In this document: in pieces, positions 59,084 through 64,000 of the stretch
How positions within the stretch are numbered: the stretch's first letter is position 1
Layout of the letters: every line of letters begins with the position of its first letter
NCBI RefSeq assembly: GCF_000331105.1
Contig: NC_020054.1
Location: forward strand, 434,001 to 498,000
Direction: 5' to 3'
DNA from: Fibrella aestuarina BUZ 2
GTDB taxonomy: Bacteria; Bacteroidota; Bacteroidia; Cytophagales; Spirosomataceae
DNA length: 64,000 nt
Made by a program: the position numbers and the translations under genes
The notes under the pieces: model-generated
What the model saw: only the letters and a program-made list of their open reading frames with translations
What the model was told of the DNA's origin: nothing
Database searches by the model: none

Positions 59084-61486
59084 TCACTCGTTTTTCAGGT
59101 AAGCAATCGGATTGGAGTGGGCGGCCTTCATCGCCTGCCGAGCGATGGTCAACGCCGTTATCAGGCTGGTCAGCAAGAGCGTGGACAGCAATAGCCAGCC
59201 GTTCAATGTTATTTTGTAAGCATATGCCTGCAGCCAACCCGAGAGCAACCAGGCACCGACCGGAGCCGCCACCGCAAAGCCCAGCACTAACAATTTACCG
59301 AACTCACGGCCCAACAGCCACAGCAATTGCCCTGTTCGGGCTCCCAACACGCGACGAACGCCAATTTCTTTGGCTTTAGACTCGCTCAGGTACGTGACCA
59401 GTCCATACAAGCCCAGGCAGCTCAGCCCGATGGCCACCACTGCGAAAGCCTGGACAAACCCGGCTAACAGCCGCTCGAGGTCGGTGAAGCTTGCCAGCAA
59501 ATCGGCCGTTGTTTTGGCCTGATAGACCTGATCGGGCAACACCTTATCCCAGACCCGTTGAATAGCCTGCTGCGTCTGCTCCGGGTGGGCCGAACTCAGC
59601 CGCAGCATAGCCACCCGGCTATGGAGGCGGTCCTGAATCAGCGTCATGGGCAGGATGGGTTGGTGCAGATCGCCGCTGCGGAAGTCGCGTACCACGCCGA
59701 CGATAACGCGGTCGGCGTCTTTGACCCGCATTGATTTACCCACGATGGCGGCAGACGACGAAACGCCCAGTTGCCTAACCATGGTTTCATTGACCAGCAC
59801 CTCGCGGCCGCTCGTGTCGGTGGCGCCAACGTTTCGCCCCGCCACCAGCGATAAACCAAACACCGACAGGTAGTGCTCATCGACCGCCCGAACCCGGGTA
59901 TCGAACGCTTCCGGTTCGGTGGCAGCCTGGTAGCTGAACGAACTAGGCCGGTTGTAGGGAGAGGCGGGAGGATCGCTGCCGAAGGTGACGGCTTCGACAC
60001 CCGGAAGTTGGCCCCAACCCTGGCGCAATGCAGCCAGTGGGGCGGCGCTGTGCTGGGGTAAAAAAACGGCCATTGTTGATTCGTACCTGAACCCCCAATC
60101 AGCTCGTTGCATGTGCCGAAGTTGCGCATTGATCACAAGCACGGCCAGGATAAATAGCTGCATTAGCACAAACTGCCCCCAAATGAGTCCCTGTCGAAGG
60201 GTCAGTTTTCCCCTGAGCCGCCTTGTCGGTTGGGCAGCAAAGGCTTTCGCTGGATCGAAACGGGCCAGTACCAGGGCAGGGTAGAGTCCTGAGACCCCTA
60301 TCACCCCGATGAGTAGCCCTAGAAACCAGCTTAGGGCGCGGGGCTGGGCGACATCCAGCACGGAAAGGGTTGGCCGGAGCATATCGACCGTCGTGGCGAG
60401 GGTACGATTAACGAGCGGTAAACTCAGTTCAGTCAACAGGAGCGCGACTCCCATTGCGCCAGTCACCAGCAGGGCTGTCTCCACCATGAACTGGCCAATC
60501 AATTGCCAGCGCGTGCTGCCCATAACTTTGCGTACGCCTACTTCCCGTGCTCGTCTTAGCGCCCGGGCGGTGGCCAGGTTGACAAAGTTGATGCAACCCG
60601 CCATGACCAGCAGTACCCCCACCCCGATCAGGGCGTAGAGCACTGGGCGGGGTGCCATACCACTGCGTTGGTGATTGAGTTCGGCCAGGGGTAGCACCTG
60701 GTAGTCAAACTGGTCGACGGCCCGGGCAGGTAAGTTCTTACGTCGAATAGCTACCAACTGCTGCCGGAGCAAGGCCGGATCGGCGCCTTCCCGAAGCCGG
60801 ACAAAACACATGGCCTGCAGCCCCTGCCAGTCGGATAAGGCCGCCGGACCCTCCAGGACCGGAATGGTGGCGTAGGAGACGAACGCGTCGTACCGAAGCT
60901 GGGTATTCGACGGCGGATCTTTGACAATTCCCGTCACGGTTAAGTCCGTGCGGTTGTCTAATCGTAAGGTGCGCCCCAAAGCCGGAGCCACGTCGAAGAA
61001 TTTGCGGGCGTAACGTTCACTGAGCACTACCGTATTGGGCGCAGCCAGCGCCGTTTTGGGATTCCCACTGACCCACTCGACGCCGAACAGCTCGAAGTAG
61101 TGGGGCTCCGCAAAGCAGACGTTACGGGCTTCGGCGAATTTTTTGATCCAGCCCCCCTTGCCGTTCGGGACACTCAGGGTACGTCCAAAGAACGTCTCCA
61201 GCCGGGTTGCGCTTTCCACAAAGGCGTAATCGCGCCTCAGGACCTGGGCCAGCGGACGAGGAGCCGCATCGGTGGGCATACTTTTTTCCCCTTTGACATC
61301 AGTCACCACCCAATAGGAGCGATCCAGATGCGGATGGTAGCGATCAAAGCTGAACATGTAATTGACCACCAGGAAAATGATCAGGCCACTGGTCAGGCCA
61401 ACTGCCAACCCCAGTAGGCTGATCAGATTGACATGCCAATGCTGCCACAGGTGGCGCTTGGCCACGATTAAATAATGACGAATCAT
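59084..61486 (-). CDS. MacB/FtsX-type ABC transporter permease
   Basis: 800 residues, inner membrane. Two repeats of the MacB periplasmic core plus FtsX permease: TM at about 20-44 (LISLLGLAVGLTSGLIIFLVV), periplasmic part with YFELFGVEWVSGNPKTALAA, FtsX cluster at about 285-400 (LLVMAGCINFVNLATARALR, REVGVRKVMGSTRWQLIGQF), second half with VRDFRSGDLHQPILPM and final helices including EIGVRRVLGARTGQLLWLL. This eight-helix double form is typical of Bacteroidota. No ATPase is adjacent. It follows the PadR and small membrane protein genes (gaps of 35 and 42 bases), a conserved operon type; the substrate is unknown. Confidence 0.92.
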   Translation of the reverse strand: MIRHYLIVAKRHLWQHWHVNLISLLGLAVGLTSGLIIFLVVNYMFSFDRYHPHLDRSYWVVTDVKGEKSMPTDAAPRPLAQVLRRDYAFVESATRLETFFGRTLSVPNGKGGWIKKFAEARNVCFAEPHYFELFGVEWVSGNPKTALAAPNTVVLSERYARKFFDVAPALGRTLRLDNRTDLTVTGIVKDPPSNTQLRYDAFVSYATIPVLEGPAALSDWQGLQAMCFVRLREGADPALLRQQLVAIRRKNLPARAVDQFDYQVLPLAELNHQRSGMAPRPVLYALIGVGVLLVMAGCINFVNLATARALRRAREVGVRKVMGSTRWQLIGQFMVETALLVTGAMGVALLLTELSLPLVNRTLATTVDMLRPTLSVLDVAQPRALSWFLGLLIGVIGVSGLYPALVLARFDPAKAFAAQPTRRLRGKLTLRQGLIWGQFVLMQLFILAVLVINAQLRHMQRADWGFRYESTMAVFLPQHSAAPLAALRQGWGQLPGVEAVTFGSDPPASPYNRPSSFSYQAATEPEAFDTRVRAVDEHYLSVFGLSLVAGRNVGATDTSGREVLVNETMVRQLGVSSSAAIVGKSMRVKDADRVIVGVVRDFRSGDLHQPILPMTLIQDRLHSRVAMLRLSSAHPEQTQQAIQRVWDKVLPDQVYQAKTTADLLASFTDLERLLAGFVQAFAVVAIGLSCLGLYGLVTYLSESKAKEIGVRRVLGARTGQLLWLLGREFGKLLVLGFAVAAPVGAWLLSGWLQAYAYKITLNGWLLLSTLLLTSLITALTIARQAMKAAHSNPIAYLKNE

Positions 61487-61528
61487 CGGAAACAGGTTTA
61501 GGTTGGAAGGACCGGCAGAAGCCGGGAA

Positions 61529-62029
61529 TTAGCGGGTTGTCAACGACCGCTTTGTGGTCCGGACTTTACCGGTCGACCACCACCAGAGAAACAGGATTGC
61601 CAGCAACGCCCCCGTTCCCCAAACAAGTCGAAAGGCGCTCAGGGGCACAGCCAGGGGGCGGCTGACAACGATCAGGAAACCCATGAGCAGTACGAACGTG
61701 AACACGTTGGAGATCAGCATATACCGAAATGGCTTGGTCGCCGGACGCCGTTTTAGGCGCCCCCTGGCCTTCAACGCGGCAGATACTGCTGGGGAACGCC
61801 AGGCGGAAACTTCCTGAATATAGTGCTGGGTCAATTCCACCATGGCTTGCGGACTGGCCTGTTGAATCACCTGCTGGGCAGCCACGTCGAAGGGTTGCCC
61901 GCGATCCATTTCGTGTTCGATCAGTGAAGCGAGGTGATCCAGCAACTCAGGTTCCAGTGCCTGGTGCGGATTGGTTTGCCGAAGCTGCCGGGCGAGTTGA
62001 GCAAGTTGGGTGCGAGACAGTTTGTTCAT
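61529..62029 (-). CDS. Membrane protein of the PadR-permease operon (permease-prefix-like)
   Basis: 166 residues. The N-terminal half is a soluble helical domain (LARQLRQTNPHQALEPELLD, HLASLIEHEMDRGQPFDVAA, QASPQAMVELTQHYIQ), as in the permease prefix domain. Two membrane helices follow at about 103-125 and 135-152, then a basic tail. It stands between the PadR regulator and the ABC permease; in other Bacteroidota the prefix domain is often fused to the permease, so here it is encoded separately. I infer that it assists or regulates the permease. Confidence 0.75.
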   Translation of the reverse strand: MNKLSRTQLAQLARQLRQTNPHQALEPELLDHLASLIEHEMDRGQPFDVAAQQVIQQASPQAMVELTQHYIQEVSAWRSPAVSAALKARGRLKRRPATKPFRYMLISNVFTFVLLMGFLIVVSRPLAVPLSAFRLVWGTGALLAILFLWWWSTGKVRTTKRSLTTR

Positions 62030-62064
62030 ACATCGGAAAAGGTTATGACTAAACAGATATGAGC

Positions 62065-62418
62065 TTACTGGCCCAGGGATGCCGTTGGCGCAGGGTTGAG
62101 AATCAGCCGCATCAACTGAACGAAACGATCAAATTCGCCTAGCTTCTCAATGGCCGTTTCGCTTCCCACGGGGGTAAGCTGATAGTATTTGCGTAGTCGG
62201 CCGTCTACCTCCTGGGTGTGTGTAATGAGTAAGCCCTCCTCTACCAGTTTGTGTAGCACGGGATAAAGCGCCCCAAACGTAAGCGTCAACTCACCCGCCG
62301 TTCGTTCTTCAACGGCCTGCGTAATCTCATAGCCATACATCCGCCCTTGCTGAGCCAGCAGTTGAAGGACGATGGTCTTCAGTGTCCCTCGTATAAATTC
62401 CTGATTACCCGATTTCAT
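62065..62418 (-). CDS. PadR family transcriptional regulator
   Basis: 117 residues. The winged-helix PadR domain is complete: LKTIVLQLLAQQGRMYGYEI, TFGALYPVLHKLVEEGLLIT and the wing DGRLRKYYQLTPVGSETAI, followed by a dimerisation helix. It is the first gene of the operon with the small membrane protein and the ABC permease, and probably represses it. TATATATA direct and inverted repeats lie 37-60 bases upstream of its start and are the likely operator. Confidence 0.94.
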   Translation of the reverse strand: MKSGNQEFIRGTLKTIVLQLLAQQGRMYGYEITQAVEERTAGELTLTFGALYPVLHKLVEEGLLITHTQEVDGRLRKYYQLTPVGSETAIEKLGEFDRFVQLMRLILNPAPTASLGQ

Positions 62419-62454
62419 GGGATTCTGTGCGTTAATCGTATGTGTCTGTCGAGA

Positions 62455-62478
62455 CTATATATAAGAAACCTATATATA
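62455..62478 (-). promoter_or_regulatory. CTATATATA repeat pair, probable PadR operator/promoter
   Basis: CTATATATA occurs at 62455-62463 and 62470-62478, 15 bases apart. Since TATATATA is self-complementary the pair is also a palindrome, as expected for a dimeric winged-helix repressor acting on its own operon. Confidence 0.5.
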
Positions 62479-62909
62479 CAGGTAACAACAACCAGTGGAT
62501 GCTCCTGGACAGATTATTCCACAACCGAAGGCGCCATTAAAATAGCTTTGTCACGGAGTCAACAAGGGCAAGACGGATTATTAGCCTACACACAGCGCCG
62601 TTTTCGCTTTCCAGTCGTGCTTTACCGCGTAGCGCCAGATAGCGGAATACACGAATGAAACGGAACGGTTGCCGCCTCCAGTCGGCGGTTTTGGGCTTGG
62701 GGGAGCCGTCAGCCGAGAGCAACGTACTTGGCCTGACAAACCCGGGAAGCGAATGAGCTTCATTTGTTTCTATCTTGTCAGAACGCAGGCAGATCTGGCT
62801 GAAAGCGTTACGACGGCTTAATCGAATAGCGGTATCGGTATACGTCGATCTGCTTTGGGCGCGTTGCCTTACGTAAACCAGTTGCCTGTACGCTAACCAA
62901 CTTCGCCTC
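62479..62909. other. Intergenic region without a supported gene
   Basis: About 430 bases between the divergent PadR operon and the four-helix-bundle gene. Minus-strand frames here overlap the next gene's start and show no family character. No hairpin of note. Confidence 0.4.
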
Positions 62910-63545
62910 ATGACACAACCAGCCGATAAACGCTCGCCCATACAGCACATTTTACTAATAGTCAGCCTATTAGGCTTGATTCTGACCAGTATCTTTTTGA
63001 GTCGTCGCAGCGTACATGACGTTCAGGAAGCTTCCGCGTCCATCTATAAAGATCGCCTGGTGCCAACCGGCATGCTGGTCAATCTGACGTCCACGATCTA
63101 CCGAAAACGGTCGCTATTGGAAACCTACGTGCTGGCGGTTGATAAACCCACGATGAACCAGCTTGTCTCTTCGCTCGATCAGCTGACCAGACGGACCGAC
63201 TCCCTGCTGGTTGAATTTAGCCAGACCAGGTTGACGGCCAACGAAGCCGCCCAACTCGACTTACTAAAAAAGCGATTGGCGGTTTACAACCAGCTAGAGG
63301 GTGAACTCACGGCCAACCCGGTCAATTCATCAACCGCCCAGCAGACGCTCTTTACCGGTCGTAGTAACCAGGCGTTTAGTCAGGTTGCTCAAACGCTCGA
63401 TGACCTGGCTTCCCTGCAACTTACGGTAGGCGAAGAACTCCTGGGCGAGTCGAGAGGAGAAACCAACTACATCTACGTGCTGACGGCGTTGCAGATCGGG
63501 TTGGTCTTGCTGATTGGGCTAAGCGTTTTCTGGCATCGGTTCTAA
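62910..63545 (+). CDS. MCP-like four-helix-bundle membrane protein
   Basis: 211 residues. TM1 at about 12-30 (HILLIVSLLGLILTSIFL), a periplasmic helical region to about 185 (MLVNLTSTIYRKRSLLETYV, LVSSLDQLTRRTDSLLVEFS, LLKKRLAVYNQLEGELTANP) and TM2 at about 188-208 (VLTALQIGLVLLIGLSVFW). This is the ligand-binding module of methyl-accepting chemotaxis and kinase sensors (4HB_MCP type) with no signalling domain attached; the frame ends soon after TM2. Either a stand-alone sensor or a receptor whose output domain was lost. No frameshifted continuation was found in the next 130 bases. Confidence 0.8.
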   Translation: MTQPADKRSPIQHILLIVSLLGLILTSIFLSRRSVHDVQEASASIYKDRLVPTGMLVNLTSTIYRKRSLLETYVLAVDKPTMNQLVSSLDQLTRRTDSLLVEFSQTRLTANEAAQLDLLKKRLAVYNQLEGELTANPVNSSTAQQTLFTGRSNQAFSQVAQTLDDLASLQLTVGEELLGESRGETNYIYVLTALQIGLVLLIGLSVFWHRF

Positions 63546-63674
63546 TACCGCCAGCGCCCTACCAGGCAGGCAATTCAGCTTGGAGTAAGTCGCCTGCCGA
63601 TACGGCACTGGCTGAAAAGCAAAATGCGCTGTTTGATCAGGCGGCAGACGAAGGAGGCCGATGAAAGTCATCAA

Positions 63675-64000
63675 TCAGCCTTGTCCATTCAGGTAATCGT
63701 ACGTCAGGAAACAGTGCTCAACAACCTGACCAGCTTCATTCAGCACAACCAGTATGCTCTGTCCTTTGCCCGCTCCTTGTATCAGGTGAATGCGTACGTA
63801 CTGTTTATCGCCAATCGTGAGATGGTAAGATAGCGTCAACCGACGCGCGTTCCGTTTGACAAAAGGCCATTGCATACTCGTTCGAAGCGGCCGACGTACC
63901 TGCACGTACAAGCGATGTTGCAGGTTCTGGCGGTAGAATCGGGCATCTGCACCCTGCTCTGCTTCAATGCGCGCCTGCAACCTGGGTACGGCACCGTAGA
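63675..64000 (-). CDS. Protein of unknown function (partial, N-terminus beyond window)
   Basis: The minus-strand frame is open from the window edge to the stop at 63675, at least 108 residues. The visible part is basic and beta-rich: FYRQNLQHRLYVQVRRPLR, QWPFVKRNARRLTLSYHLTI, YVRIHLIQGAGKGQSILVVL. A TTG at 63980 could serve as start, but upstream codons (YGAVPRLQARIEAEQ) continue the same character, so the gene most likely begins beyond base 64000. No family recognised. Confidence 0.6.
   Translation of the reverse strand, partial: YGAVPRLQARIEAEQGADARFYRQNLQHRLYVQVRRPLRTSMQWPFVKRNARRLTLSYHLTIGDKQYVRIHLIQGAGKGQSILVVLNEAGQVVEHCFLTYDYLNGQG

Overview
The window looks like a chromosome segment of a Bacteroidota bacterium, most likely a Cytophagales/Spirosoma-like organism. 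I infer this from the fairly high GC, from promoters with the Bacteroidota -7 box TANNTTTG (engB, DUF5606 gene, ABC-F gene, tRNA-Thr, integrase), and from lineage-typical genes: a type IX secretion plug protein, DUF5606, DUF4260, TonB-dependent receptor with a carboxypeptidase-regulatory-like N-terminus, and MacB/FtsX-type permease with a PadR regulator. No database search was possible, so family names rest on motifs read from the sequence.

Left part (1-33,432) is mostly backbone. It holds a truncated AraC regulator, two short-chain dehydrogenases, a TPR/LuxR-like regulator, a phytate-use cluster (TonB receptor, beta-helix lipoprotein, beta-propeller phytase), a probable sugar-oxidation group (3-keto-disaccharide hydrolase family, cupredoxin fused to a PVC-type dehydrogenase-like propeller, FG-GAP lipoprotein), an OmpR-type two-component system next to four TTAAG repeats at exact 11-bp steps, an EEP hydrolase, aldo/keto reductase, transaldolase-transketolase, amidohydrolase, HpaI-type aldolase, engB, purQ, an Hsp70-like protein, the T9SS plug protein and an ABC-F ATPase. 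Three dispersed hairpin repeats of one REP-like family sit at gene ends here.

Middle part (33,433-about 56,150) is a tRNA-Thr(CGT) integration hotspot. The first element (33,506-47,541, about 14 kb) has a tyrosine integrase, excisionase-like HTH, superfamily III helicase/primase, a DUF6371-like zinc/Toprim protein, several orphan proteins, an intact 1,558-residue phage tape measure protein, a secreted protein, a small DNA-binding-like protein, an S24-like protein and YopX. No capsid, portal, terminase or tail-tube gene is recognisable. Its ends are a 23-bp imperfect duplication of the tRNA 3' end plus matching GTCAAC arm repeats. Inside it a perfect 47-bp inverted repeat flanks the 8.5-kb segment with the tape measure gene, and a 21-bp subrepeat recurs beside the primase gene. 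To the right, a second island (47,542-about 54,730) carries an epimerase, an AraC regulator, a flavin monooxygenase, a DHFR-like protein and an NTF2-like protein. It ends in a second, decayed copy of the same att-terminator unit. A third relic lies near 56,005-56,140.

Right part (about 56,150-64,000) has a histidine kinase whose N-terminal membrane domain matches the plant/cyanobacterial ethylene-binding domain at all key residues, a DUF4260 protein, a small membrane protein paralogous to one at 14,956, a PadR-small membrane protein-ABC permease operon, a four-helix-bundle sensor-like membrane protein and a gene running off the window. The GTAC-centred octamer AACGTACC/GGTACGTT is strikingly frequent across genes (in several reading frames) and intergenic DNA.
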